A stretch of DNA of 64,000 bases from Mansonella perstans (lineage: Eukaryota > Nematoda > Chromadorea > Rhabditida > Onchocercidae), in assembly GCA_037074765.1 (NCBI GenBank), contig JBAMDO010000064.1, forward strand, positions 62,001-126,000, in the 5' to 3' direction. How positions within the stretch are numbered: position 1 is the stretch's first letter; every line of letters begins with the position of its first letter. Below, piece by piece: positions 27,879 through 39,897 of the stretch. Position numbers and translations under genes: made by a program. The notes under the pieces are model-generated. The model made no database searches. It saw only the letters and a list, made by a program, of their open reading frames with translations, and was not told where the DNA came from.

Positions 27879-28062
27879 TGTGTATGTGTGTATATATGTA
27901 TGTATGTATGTGTGTGTATGTATGTATGTATGTATGTATGTATGTATATATGTATGTGTGTATGCATGTGTGTATGTGTGTATGTATGTATGTATGTATG
28001 TATGTATGTATGTATGTATATATGTATGTATGTATGTGTGTATGTATGTGTATATGCACGTG
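27879..28062. repeat. (TATG)n microsatellite, about 180 bp
   Basis: Mostly TATG tetranucleotides interrupted by TGTG and TATATA. It opens long frames on both strands (Tyr-Val-Cys-Met or His-Thr-Tyr-Ile repeats) that are artefacts of the repeat. Confidence 0.95.
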
Positions 28063-29930
28063 TTCATTAAGTTAATTCCTATGAATTAAAAAAATCAAAT
28101 CAAAAAATGGAAAAAACTTAAATGACATCTTTATAATATATGCAAAATAAGCAAACATATAAACAAGTCTGCGAAAACAAACAGGTTTTTGTCAATTTCC
28201 ATTGCTATTTCATGTTGTCATTTATTTTTCAATAGCTCTCTCTTTCTTCTCTTCCTTCCTACTTCTTTTATTATCCATAATTTATAAAAAAAGATTAAAA
28301 ATTTCATAATCATTCCCAAATTGTCAAACTTATGAAAAAATCCCAAGAAAAATTTGATCAAAATTCAATTAATGAATTTATAAATTTATTTATTTGTTTC
28401 AAAAGATAAATTAGTCCTTGATGCTTACTAATATAATTCATCAGACAAGAATTTTAAGCATTCAAAGTTAAATTTATCAACCATTTTCTAAATGTCTTCC
28501 CTATTCATAAATATTTTCGTTTTTTCATAATGATCATTTGATTTTGATCGATCAATTTTGTCAGCAACATTTTGCAATTTGGATAAAAATTTAAATCTTA
28601 AACCTAAAGAGTTTATTTTTTGGAATTATTTTTCTTTTCGCACATTTCTCCATTTTTTTAAAGTTAAAACTTATGTAGTGAGCGTATTTGTTGAATAATT
28701 TATCAAGTTGCACTTCACTGATAAGCGATATTTTCATAGGCCAAAGAGTAACTTCCCTCCTCTTTCGCCACGATCCATTATTTTATCACTTTATCGCTTA
28801 TCAGTTTCCTCCCATCCATATTTTTTCCCTTTCAAATTACTCAATTTCATATAATTTGTAGAAAATCTATTAATAGCATACACATTAAAACTACAAAGGC
28901 TTTCTAATGAACGATTAGTCCGGAAATATTCGTTATCATTTTAGCATTTATTTCATTTGTTGGGAAAGAATTGTTTATCGTCTATTTCTTTTTCTTGGAA
29001 ATAAATATTTCCAAATAAAATCACTCTATCCGGATTTTCTTCTTCCGGAAAAGGAAGACTCAATAACTCAATTCTGGTACTGATAATAAATGTACAAAGA
29101 ATAATTCGATCATGTAATGTTTTAAATAGAGTTGAAATGAAATGTGATATGATATCATACTTCATCCGCTACAATAATTACACTTGAATTAAATTAATGC
29201 AAATTTCTTAAATTATTGTAGTGATTAAATTAAGTCTGTAAGTTCTTTCCTGAATCAAATGAAACAGTATTAATTAAAGGATAATTATTAAACAAATAAG
29301 CAACGTGCCTGTTCGACGATAATATTTAAATGGTATTGAAAAGAAAACATTGTTCAACAATTAAAAATTAACATAAAAGTTTATTATGCAAATGTTTTTT
29401 TTAATTTAATGTGTGAATCAAATTGTTTTAATGGAGACTATTTTTAGTAAGAAGAGTAATGATTAAAAATGACAAAAATAAAATTTAAATTTTGAATTTA
29501 AATTCAGAAGAAAAAAGGGACTTAATTATTAGCATAAAAGTAAGTTTCTGAGACAACAATGCATAACACAAAATATTAACATTAAATTTGTTGGGATGAA
29601 AGTTTCTGCGTACTGCTGAATATTTAAATATGCGCGAATAAATGAATGGTGCACAGATCTGCCTATTAATTAAACCTAATTATAAGTGTATAAATAAACA
29701 CTGTAAGAATATTCTATAAATATGTATAAAAGTATACATTTTAAATATCAAATTGAATGAGTTATTCTATTGCAAGTATTTGGAAATTATGTATTACATA
29801 TAAATTAATTTAGTACATAATCAATCATTTCTAGTAGTGTAAACAAGTTAGGAAAAGAATTATAATATTATGATCAGTGACAATAATAATTAACAGATTA
29901 CAGTTTTACCTCTCCTTTTTCTATCGATCA

Positions 29931-29980
29931 TAAGAAATAACTATCATGACGCTGTTAAGAAATAACTATCATGACACTAT
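29931..29980. repeat. Short direct duplication
   Basis: The block AAGAAATAACTATCATGACG/C occurs twice in a row, about 27 bp apart. Confidence 0.8.
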
Positions 29981-31806
29981 AAAAACAGTGCATTATGTCA
30001 ATAAAAATCAATAAAAACATCATATGCATTATTTTTATAAATAAAAAAGCGCACATACTACGATATTATAATTATAATGTTACTATTTATAATAGTAATA
30101 ATAATTAATTATATTATGATAATTTTGCTGCTGTTTCTTCTACAATAATTACATTGCTATTGTAAACAACAACAACTTATGATACTCTTGTATTTTTTAT
30201 TAATGATTAATAACATCATGACAACAACAATGATTTGCCAGCAATAATGATAACTCATATTTCATCATCATTTACTATCGAGATTTGTAATATTGGAAAG
30301 AATTAATGCATAAAAAATGGATTTTTAAACATTTAGTGAATATTTTTACACAAAAATTAAAAAATGAACAACTTGTATTAATGCGATTAAGTGAAAAGTG
30401 TGGAAAGAAATTAGGCATGAAAAGAGAGTGAATTTAGTTTCAAACTTATTTGCATATTGCCATCATCGAACATTCCTTCTAAACGTACAGGAAATAAGTG
30501 ATTGTTTTTTTCCCCAATCAAATGCTTGCCTATCATAAATATGCTATTCCTTTTTCTCCTTCCATTTAAATTTTCAACAAAAAACAGAAAACATTTGAAC
30601 TGGAATAATAGTTATCATCCAAATTTAGCATAAAGTATTGAAAAATGAAATCTGCTAAAAGCACATAGGCACAAGCGATATGTTCAAAGACGTGAAAGCA
30701 AACGTGAAAGCAAGCGTGAGTAAATTTGAGTACTTTATAGATCAATGAGTGAAAAAGACAAAATGCATTCATCAAGTTGATTAAAACAACGTATTTTTTA
30801 TAACAATAATATTTTCAACAAAAGTAGAAACAGTTAAATTGGAATGGTAATTATCAGTTCAACAGCAACAATAATGAATAAATTCACACTTCATTAAACA
30901 AACAAACAAAAGACATGAAAGATGAAGCGAGAAAACTTTCAAAAAAGTAAACAAAAATAAAGTTTCAAAAAGTATGAAATCGATGGAACAAATGTTTTTT
31001 CCTATTAAAGTATGTGAATAATTTGAAATTACCACAACAGCAATTTTATTTACAGCGAAAAAAAAATTGACAACAAAAAGTGAAAGCGAAAAGTTTTTAT
31101 TTCAACAGAAAAAAAACACTGCGATAGTTTTGTTCATTGCTAATGGCAAGAAGAAATTGTTTCAGCTTTTTTTTTCAAAAAACTGCGAAACTTTGATTGA
31201 TTGAACATGAAAATTTTCGACAAAAAGAAACTTTGCTTCGACATATTTGCTTGACAATTACCTTGTCAAAAAAGGGCAATAAAATTAAGGGATTTATTGA
31301 CAGTTTCATTGCAATTTTTCAACTTTCAACTCGTTCCACATTTGCTTTAAATTTTTTTAAAAATAAAAAATGAAACATTTTTAATGGTGGCAAAGTGTAT
31401 CATGATTCAAAAGACCTTTTTATGATAATACATCGTCGATACAAACATATTGATCGAGAAGAAAAAAAGTTTGCAGAGAAAGAATTTGCTGAAATATAGA
31501 AAACAAATAGTTCCCGACAGAATTAAGATGTTTTTAATTAAAATTTTTTTTTGTTGACATCATTAATTTTTAATTATAATTAGAAAGGGACAACCATAAC
31601 GTATTTTGTTTTGTTTTTCATATTTTAAATTAGTTCATTTAACATGAAATTAATGAGATATGAGAAGAAAAATCACCTGGAAAAATTTAACAAAGTTTGA
31701 ATGAAATGAAAAGGAAAATTTCATAATACTCTATTCAGTGTTACTGAAATGACCAAATACTGTCGTGCTGTGCAGGTATTAATTAGAACTATAGTGATCG
31801 GCTTAC

Positions 31807-31892
31807 CTACCGATATTAATGTGCTGATGGAATTAACCAGTTTTAATTGTCGGTATGGACGGAATGAAATAATATCAAATAAATCATCGTAT
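31807..31892 (-). CDS. Candidate internal exon of an unidentified minus-strand gene
   Basis: On the minus strand a good acceptor (TTTTAATATTGCAG) and a consensus donor (G then GTAAGC) bracket 86 bases that are open in one frame (entry phase 2, exit phase 1). It reads YDDLFDIISFRPYRQLK then LVNSISTLISVG. Base composition is less AT-rich than the surroundings. The product is not recognised. Its exit phase matches the entry phase of exon 2 of the downstream Na+/H+ exchanger (23737), so it could be an alternative upstream exon of that gene; that is speculation. The plus strand is also open across this stretch, which weakens the call. Confidence 0.35.
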
Positions 31893-33479
31893 CTGCAATA
31901 TTAAAATGTGGAATTCCGTGAATACCATTTATAGACGCATGTGTTGTTTACAAAAAAACTGAAAAAAAAAAGGAAATGTGTACCATATTAAAATTCATAT
32001 AACCAAATCAATTATTTATAATTAGATCTTATGTACTGGTAAATCTATTGTATCACCCAAATTGCTAGATAAATTTTGGGTAATAATTCAACAGAAATCA
32101 TTATTAAATGCATGCATAAAAATATGTGTTCAGGTAAATTCAACTAATTTATTGATAAAAACAGTAATAACAATAATAATGATAATAACAGTGATAACAA
32201 TAACAATAATAATTAATAATAATAAGCAAATGGCTAGAGTAAAAAAAAACTTATTCACCAATGACGAAATGCAATAATTTGCTTTTGTTTCGCTGTTACT
32301 GTTGCTGCTTTGTATTATGCATTTGAATATTTCTGCTAAAATTTATAATTTAGCCTAAAATTGTTCTTTTTGTTCAAAATTTGAAATGAATTGATTATTG
32401 GTGTTATATAACAATAATAACAACAACAAGGGAAGGAAGAGAAAGAATTAAACAACAATTGAATTGATGAGAATTTACCTCAAAACTAAAATTTTAATTA
32501 AATGAATTGAATTAAGTAATTAATTTTATGCTTAAAAATCAAATGACTTATCATGCAATGATAGTAATAGAAAATAATAGGAAATTTAACTGGAAAAAAT
32601 TCAAAAATAGCATTTTTCGATTTGACGGACAGTGATAAAAAAGCTATTAAAGTAAACTAAATAAATGTAAATAAATTTTAAAAAAATAATGAGGAAAAAT
32701 GAGAGAAGCAGAGAGAGAGAGAGAGAAAGAGTTTTTGTATGAGCAAGAGAAAAGGTTAAAAAATCACTTTGAAATACATTTTTTAAATTTAAAAAAAGTG
32801 TTAAATTTTATTTATAATTAATCAAATTATTTGGTTGTGACATATTAAAAGGAAAAGAAGAAATGAAAAAAGGAAAAGAAATTACAAAGGGAGAAATTAC
32901 ATTTAAATTACATTAAATAATTATTTAGTCACTTTCTCTTTGTTGAATAATAACAGAGAAAATTGATTAAAAAAAAAAGTACAAATTTTTAAAAAAGAAG
33001 AAAAAGAATTGTTTTTTTAAACCAATTCTTAGAATGAAATTGAAATGATGCATTTAAAATGAATGTATAGAAAGAGGAGAATTGAAGAGGAAGCATTGAA
33101 AAAATGAGAATGGAAACGAGTCGGCCGATCGACCGAGAATCAATAGATGGCTAATTTGTCTCTTTCCCTAGTTGTAATTTGTTTTTTTTTTCATATTTAA
33201 TTGTTGAAATGTGTTAAGAAAATTGAACGATGCCATAAATACAAGTGGCATTTTCATTTTATGAATCAAATTTCCCATTATTTTTATTTCATCTTTTTTC
33301 AGTTCTTTTTCATTTAATATTTTGATGATTTAATATTTGATTAATCAAGAGATATCTGATTAATTTAAAATATATTCGATTATTAATGAAAAGCACTTGA
33401 TTAATTAGCTATTAAAATAAATAAATTTCGATTTATAAAATAATATAATCAAAAATAATTAATTTAATTAAAACCAATA

Positions 33480-33535
33480 AGCCAGTTGTATCATCTCTCA
33501 CATAAAATATATATGATGATACAATTGTAGCTGGG
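33480..33535. repeat. Short imperfect inverted repeat
   Basis: TTGTATCATC and GATGATACAA form a stem, with CCAG/CTGG at the outer ends and a few unpaired bases on one side. Hairpin-like; no function inferred. Confidence 0.5.
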
Positions 33536-34101
33536 AAACATCTTGAAATTGTTAAGAAATATTCAAACCTTTTATTCATTTGTTAAATTCATATTATTAT
33601 ATGCTATGAATTGTAATATTTCAAATGTTTTTTCATTTATAAGTTTCGTTGGTTTTATTTGTACGGAAACAATTGTTATGAAAGACACAACAACAACAAT
33701 AATAATAATAACGACATAATATATTTTTTTTTGTTCTTTATACGTCATAATTAGATGATTAATTAAGTTATCTTATGATAGATTGTGATATAGGATAATT
33801 ATGGCATATGCTTTACGATAATTATCATAATACTTCATTTGTTCTTTATTGATTAATATTATTGAGTGGTATTGTTATCAGTAAATTTTATTGACAGATA
33901 AAGAAAGCTTTGACATTCCTTCTATAAGTACTATATGATAACATCATTTATGACGTTTATGACTTTTATGACTCTTTCTACACTTGTCAGATCATTATCA
34001 GTCAGACACGTTGTTTACGTTATGATCACATCATTTTTTCTTGCTGCCATAAATATACTCAAATACACAGTAATATTCTCATCACTTTAATAACGAAACA
34101 G

Positions 34102-34234
34102 CTTAAGCATTTGGCGGATTAATTTAATTATAGAAATACTGCATAAATACTATTCATATGCTTTACCATTAACAAATACTTCGCCGATCTTGCATTTAGT
34201 GGAATGATTTTTATAATTCCGCCAAATGCTTAAG
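34102..34234. repeat. 133-bp element with 17-bp perfect terminal inverted repeats
   Basis: CTTAAGCATTTGGCGGA at 34102-34118 is the exact reverse complement of 34218-34234. The interior contains a degenerate related stretch (GCATTTAGTGGAAT) and no open frame. The shape is that of a small non-autonomous DNA transposon (MITE). I could not confirm target-site duplications. Confidence 0.6.
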
Positions 34235-35707
34235 AGGGATCATAAAATTCAATTCAATATTCAAATAATTCATCAATCATACATTTAACGGATTCATGTA
34301 ATGATGATAGTGAAAAATAAAAAGAACAATAAATCTGGATGGAAAATTTTTACAAACATATCGAATTTCAAAATTATTATCCTAAAATTTGAAATAGTTA
34401 AAATTGACGCGAAAATTAAAATTCAATTACTTATTTATTCATATTTATATGGAATAATATAATATCCGTTACAATTGGTTGCTGCTAAATGAAGAGAAAT
34501 TTAATTAACTATTTCATTTAATCAGTTAAGTCTATTTACTAATGATAAGAAACGTCTGGTAATCTTTGCTTTTCATAAAGTCTCTTTGACAGTTTGTTTA
34601 CATGTCTGTTTGCTCTTTATTTCAGCTTTATTTATAAAATGATAGGCAAGTTCTCTTCATTAATTCTTCCATGCACACAAAAATTAAGAGGATTAATAAT
34701 GGGATTTAAGAAAAGATAAAAATAAAAAATTAATCCAACAGCAATATTTACAGTGAAAGATTGAATTTGAACTTGAGCAATTACTTAAAAAAACTAAAAT
34801 TGATCGTATTACTACACAAACTAATTATTTCCTTTTGAACTAATAGTTAAAGATTTTGATTTAAAAACAATTCAATAGAACTTATTCTTTTTGAACCTTT
34901 TGTTCCCTGCTACAAATAAACCCATCAAATTGGACCTTGGTCAAGAAAAGATTGGGAAACACTATTAGATTTAAAATGGCATATTAATTTGACAAATTTT
35001 TTCTACATTAATGACGATTTGCTATTGTTGCTTCTACTAATCAATTAATGCTGTAGTTTTAGTGTTACATAAGATCAGATATTGGAAACATTTATGGCAA
35101 ATGATGAATATAATAGAAATTACGACACAGCAAATCTTTAATCGGATTATTGCCAAATTTAAAAATAAAAGACTGTGCATTTGGCAAAATTTCCATCAAT
35201 CGTTTTTGATTGTTCTAAAGATTCTGTAAATATTTCAATTTTCTAAAATAAAAGTAAGATGCTCGAATAATAGATTTAAATAGTTAAGACAAAAAAGTTT
35301 ACAGTAAATCAATGGTTACCGTAAATTTCATCGATCCTGTTAAATTAAAAATAAACTTTTAATCAAAATTGGTTTGTGGCCGCCAATAAGTGTCTAAGTA
35401 CTAGCGCAGTGAGTAGAAAAACAAGCGGCAATTGAAGCTTATCTGACATATTAATAGCTTTGACCAAAGTTTATTTTCAGTTCAACAAAGTTTTTTTATT
35501 CCTAAACTTATGATCTGAGGCATAAATTAAATCAAAGTGATTGGTAAGAAGTTCAGAATCATTGAGGTCAGTGGTATAGACCTCATACTAAAATTTGCCA
35601 TCATTTTAAAGTTACGGGAATTTACAAAGTTAAACATCTAAACAGTTAGTTGTCTTCGTCTTCTTGTCATTTAATGATCAAGAAACACGAAGCTACAAAC
35701 CAGAAGT

Positions 35708-35789
35708 TGACGAGAGTGGGATTCGAACCCACGCCTCCGAAGAGACTGGTGCCTTAAACCAGCGCCTTAGACCGCTCGGCCATCTCGCC
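35708..35789 (-). tRNA. tRNA-Leu (anticodon AAG)
   Basis: 82 bases on the minus strand fold as a class II tRNA. The acceptor stem is GGCGAGA with TCTCGTC (one G:T pair) and the discriminator is A. The D-arm/A-box is TGGCCGAGCGGT. Anticodon stem CTGGT/ACCAG encloses loop TTAAGGC, giving anticodon AAG. A long variable arm (TCTCTTCGGAGGC) is typical of Leu/Ser tRNAs. The T-arm GTGGG-TTCGAAT-CCCAC contains the B-box. There is no intron, and the CCA is not encoded, as expected for a eukaryotic nuclear tRNA. Confidence 0.95.
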
Positions 35790-38179
35790 TTCAACCCTAC
35801 AATGCAGAAACTAGACTTCATGTTACAATGTTTTTTTTTATAAAATTTAAAAGACACAAAGAAAGTTAGTTACTAAACAAATTTGTTCCAATGATTCAGA
35901 GATATTTTATAAAGCAAATTGTCAAAAACTTTTCTTCACAAGGTTACTCTTAACGTTCTAATGAAATAATAGCATTTGGGTAAATTTATAATAATTGTGA
36001 TTTCAAATTCTTAAAGTAAATTATTTCCGAATTGGATCAAAATTGGTAAGATTTCTGATTTCTTACTAAATCTTAAATTCTGAAAAATTTTAATTTATTT
36101 TAAAATCAAACGAACAAATTTTTTTAGTGTTAAATTCGACACTTTTATTTTACATATTTATTGATTTATTAAGCAAAATGATCGAATAGTTTCGTAGCTT
36201 TGACTTTCAGATTTCAAATTTCTCATTCTCGAATTCATTCTTTCGAAAACCAGAATACCTCTTCTCCAATAAACTTCAGTACTTAATTCTCTGACCTGAC
36301 TACTGCTCAGATCGTGGGCAGTTGAGTAGCTCAGATCGATTTCCTTAAAATTTCTACATTCTCAAGATCTTCGGTCACACTCTTCGCCACTTCCAATTCC
36401 ATTCTTTTTTATTCGGTTTAGAAAAAAATTGCTTCAAAACATTCAACTTTTTTCCTAAATTTAAAAAAAAATTGAATTTTGATATTTTAGCATTTTTGTC
36501 TCCTACTTTAGCTCTTACGTTTTTTTGAAATGATTGCATAAATTGTATAAGCAACCGAGCTCATTTTCTTTTTGCATTTTTAATTGCCCTTTTTTGAATG
36601 CATGCAATATTCCTTTTAATTAGCCTGTAACCTGAAAAAGGCAATATTTATTTTGCGTATTGCATACATCAAAACATTATAACATGCAATTTAGTCAATT
36701 GCATGGTTCCCTTTATTATAATTACTAACAAGTATAAAGAAGATGGAGAAAGAGTAAATTACTGGCAACGGTAAAAATGGTATTTCATTTGATCTTCTCT
36801 GTGATCAATTATCACTTCTATCGCAGATCATTATCGTAATTATTTCACTGCTATCTGCAATTTTATTCTGTAAAGACTTTTGGAAAGAAAAAGAAAGATG
36901 GAAAAAAAAAAGAAATATCTCAAATAGGCTGAAATTTTTTCATTTATCAGAACAGCAGAATATTTCTTTGTGTACTATAATACCATATGGTTGTTCTTAA
37001 TTAATCTCTCTGACCAGAGGTCAAAATTGTTGGTAATTTTCCAAAATTTACATGGTATGCTTCCTCTTTCTTTCATTGTTTCTCATTAAATTTAAATTTC
37101 AAATTTAGATTTAATTTGATTAATATTTTTTAGGAAATCTGTTATCAAATATTTCGTTTAAAAAAATATAAATACACCTTGTTTTAGTTTTTTTTTTTGC
37201 TGTCAAAGAGAATATGACAAAAAAATTTTTTCTCGTGTTCTATTATTTATAACTTTCAATTCAGTTTAAACTGCTTTTGATTAAATTTTGAAACTGTTTA
37301 AACTCAGTTTTCATTTCGAACTCAATTTCTTAATTTTTTCATTTCTTTTTGCCTAGTACTATGGCTAACAATTTTATATTAATATGTTCTATTAAGTACG
37401 AATTAATTGGTTAGCAAGTAAATTAAGCTAAGTAATTTAATAGAGAACACTGTAAGTATTAATAGATTTCAAAAATTCCATACATTGATCATACCAGAAA
37501 CAAATTTCAAAAATCCCACACACTTGTCATAATTGAAATAAAATCTCTAAAATTTCTTACAATTATCACCACCAGTTAAATAAAATTTCAAAAATTTTCG
37601 TACACATAAAATAACTAGAATAAAACTGTCTCGAATAACATAGATCAGGCTAATTAATCCGAATTTCCCTGCCGAAGAAAAAGGTTCGATAAGATCAGTC
37701 GTTTTTATCCATGCATTTGCAATTTTCAATAAAAGTTCTATGATAGCTACTTGAATTAAGATCAAAAAAAAAAAAAAAAAAAAAAGACAAACAAAAACTG
37801 AAAACAAGCTGAGTTCGAAATAATTGGATCTTAGGTATGTAAGGTCGAATTTTGTGATAGTTAAAAAAAATTCTCTTCGCAATTTTGTTGGTTCGAACAA
37901 TATCACAACAAGTGAGAATGACAATCTAAGTATAAAATGGTTCAAGGTTTTAAACAAACAAATTGCTATATTTCCCATCCTAAACTTTGAATCTAAAAGT
38001 CTGTGGTTTTCTAGCAACAAAAAAAATTTTTTCTTTTTTTCTAATTCATAAATTTTTTTGTGTTTTTCATTTTCTATTTTTTTAATTATTTTAAAAATTT
38101 TTTTTCCACTTTCTCGATTTTTTTATTTCTCTTTATTCTTATTTTTTATTTTTGTTCTTAATTTTTTTTTCATTACTAC
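35790..38179. other. Intergenic, no supported gene
   Basis: The long minus-strand open frame at 37547-38020 is Phe/Leu/Lys-rich, runs through an A/T homopolymer (37768-37785) and shows no splice or family signals, so I do not call it. 36200-36420 is less AT-rich and partly open on the minus strand, but has no convincing boundaries. Confidence 0.4.
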
Positions 38180-38260
38180 TCGTTCGGAACAGCATTGAAC
38201 AGAGGACGAAGACTTGAATAGAATAGCGGTTAGCCATATGAGGAAAACTAACAATGTCAT
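38180..38260 (-). CDS. Candidate first exon encoding a signal peptide
   Basis: On the minus strand a strong acceptor (TTCTTCTTTCAG, suitable for cis- or spliced-leader trans-splicing) is followed after GCCA by ATG. The 27 codons read MTLLVFLIWLTAILFK then SSSSVQCCSER, a classical signal peptide with Ser/Cys-rich cleavage region, up to a GT donor (GTAGTAATG) in phase 0. No following exon has been joined with confidence. It would start a secreted or membrane protein gene running leftwards with long introns. It could relate to the candidate exon at 31807-31892 or to the Na+/H+ exchanger as an alternative start. Confidence 0.35.
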
Positions 38261-38769
38261 TGGCCTGAAAGAAGAATTTTATTAATTTCTCAGCTGGAAT
38301 GAAGAGATAGCGCACAATCCCTTCTCTCACCACAAAATCGAATCTGCGGCGTTTTACCCGTCTTTCGTTGATTACGGTCGCACATACCCTCGAGCACCAA
38401 TCAGAGCATGTAGTTCCACTTGTCAAGTCTGCTAGAATTTAGAGGAATCAAATGATAATGCTTTTAAAAGTTTTAAAAACTAACCGAAAATTCCATTTCA
38501 AAATATTATCCTGTTCATGTGTCCTTAATGCATAATACGCCATCTTTTTAGTGTTCCAAACTGTCTGTTGCAGATACCGCATACCGAAAATAGAAATCTT
38601 TAGAAAACGTTACCGCACTATCTGTTAAATTTGCTGTATTATAAAAGAATGACTTTTATGGTTTCACTTATAAGCATGATTTTGTCAGTCTCTACATCAT
38701 GGACATATACGGTCATTTTTAATTTTATTAAAATTATAAATTAATTTTAATCATCGACATCTTTTTCTT

Positions 38770-39362
38770 GCCTTGAATGAATCACCACCGTGTATAGTTC
38801 TGCCTGTGGCACTTGTAAATCTCTTCGAAGTTTTGCTCTGGAAGATTCGCTTAATCAGAGTTTTGCTCCGGAAGATTCACTTAATCAGGACTGAGTATTT
38901 TCGGAGTTATCGCCCAATGCTGTTCGCATCTCAAAGTTTTGGTTGTCCTTAATCTCCTAAATTGTTTTAACTTCAGTTAACTCATTAAACTTTTCAACTA
39001 TTTAACCGGTGAAACTTATACTTTTACTAATTATTATTCCGCTGTACATCTGCTACAAAGGCTAAAACTTAATTCACGGAATGATCCTTCCAGTTCTATG
39101 CTGTTGATCGCCAGTTGGGACAAAGTAAAACAAATCAAGTACATAGTCAGTTTCTTTTTTAGGCCTAAACCAACTTCATGGAAAATGCATACAAAGTCAA
39201 ATAAGGATGGTTAAGGTTGTGCAATGCTTGACAATATCATAAGCAACCTTGCTACCCTTTTTATATAACCATCAATTTTTATCTCCCTTGGTTGTTTGCC
39301 CATCGACCATTGCCATCCATAATGATCGCTAAATGTTTTGATATAGACTTGAGATTCAACAT
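38770..39362 (-). pseudogene. uppS: Decayed bacterial uppS (isoprenyl transferase), probable Wolbachia transfer
   Basis: Undecaprenyl diphosphate synthase makes the C55 lipid carrier for bacterial cell-wall precursors. From an ATG at 39362 the minus strand reads MLNLKSISK and then HLAIIMDGNGRWANNQG, the diagnostic N-terminal block with the catalytic Asp of MDGNGRW. A stop follows. Further pieces lie in order in other frames: YKKGSKVAYDIVKHC (39267-39221), YLTLYAFSM (39207-39178) and SWFRPKKETDYVLDLFYF (39175-39122), matching the family blocks around YLTLYAFSxENWxRPKxE and the following helix. Small deletions separate them, including loss of the Asn of the ENW motif. Everything left of about 39100 is too degraded to be sure; a fragment TIHGGDSFKA near 38790 may be the NYGG block. 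The gene is inactive. It lies just downstream of an frr remnant on the same strand, as in alphaproteobacteria. Confidence 0.85.
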
Positions 39363-39680
39363 TTAGAGTTCAACTAATGTCATTAAAAATAAGACATATA
39401 GCTATTGGAATACTGCGCTATCAGGATGTACAAGTGAGCTAACTGAGCTGATAAGCATAAAAATATTTGTCTTATGCTAAAACAAATGTCTTTGACAAGA
39501 CTGTATGAAGAGCTGGATCCAAGTGTCAAGCAGTGGGACATTAATACTTTTATGTCTGAGGCAAAAATGACTAACACACTGTCCCCACGGAAATTTTCGT
39601 ACAGCTGCATATCAACTACTAGGGTGACCACTTGCATGTAATTCATTTTTTTTACTATTGAAGGCTTCTTTCATATCAAC
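39363..39680 (-). other. Spacer between frr and uppS remnants, probably also bacterial
   Basis: 318 bases separate the frr stop from the uppS ATG. The minus strand is open from 39646 to 39383, but the translation (MNYMQVVTLVVDMQLY...) is not recognised. The plus strand contains CTGGATCCAAGTGTCAAGCA around 39512-39531 followed by GTGGGACA. From memory, this resembles a short motif common in Wolbachia intergenic DNA, but that is unverified. Confidence 0.4.
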
Positions 39681-39897
39681 TTAGTGATTCAGTATATCGT
39701 TTTCTTTAATAGATAATTCGCCACCAATCTTTTTGATATTATCATCAGTAATATTCTGTATTTCCTTTTTAGCACTATGTTCCTGAATTTTTTCTCTTTT
39801 TTCATAATATCTCTATGTATATTTTTAAGAGCGACCCGCGCATTTTCAGCAAACTGTGCAATAATTTTACTAATCTTTCACAGGTTTCTTGCGTTGG
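39681..39897 (-). pseudogene. frr: Decayed bacterial frr (ribosome recycling factor), probable Wolbachia transfer
   Basis: Ribosome recycling factor releases ribosomes after termination. The C-terminal half is readable on the minus strand in three frame segments. PTQETCERLVKLL starts at 39897, then QFAENARVALKNIHRDIMKK, then EKIQEHSAKKEIQNITDD with NIKKIGGELSIKENDILNH and a stop at 39681. These match in order the family pattern LTEERRxELVK..AE.ARVAIRNIRRD...K and EIQKLTDKYIKxID..L..KEKEIL. Two frameshifts break it, and the N-terminal half is absent: the sequence upstream of 39898 is unrelated. A nuclear mitochondrial-RRF pseudogene is the main alternative, but the adjacent uppS remnant favours a bacterial source. 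Confidence 0.85.

Larger units (their letters stand above)
25465..35707. other. Gene-poor 10-kb intergenic region
   Basis: Upstream of the Na+/H+ exchanger start. It holds tandem and simple repeats (listed separately), many TGA/GAT-rich stretches (about 25920-26310) and AT-rich low-complexity DNA. The only segment with good splice signals is the candidate exon at 31807-31892. Open frames here are otherwise microsatellite translations. Confidence 0.5.

Noticed and set aside
27831..28089. Overlapping open frames of 60-78 codons on both strands
   Set aside because: They are translations of the TATG microsatellite (Tyr-Val-Cys-Met and His-Thr-Tyr-Ile repeats), open in several frames at once.
37547..38020. 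157-codon minus-strand open frame, the longest uninterrupted frame in the window
   Set aside because: Phe/Leu/Lys-rich translation crossing a homopolymer, no splice signals, no family motif and no composition shift; consistent with chance in AT-rich DNA.
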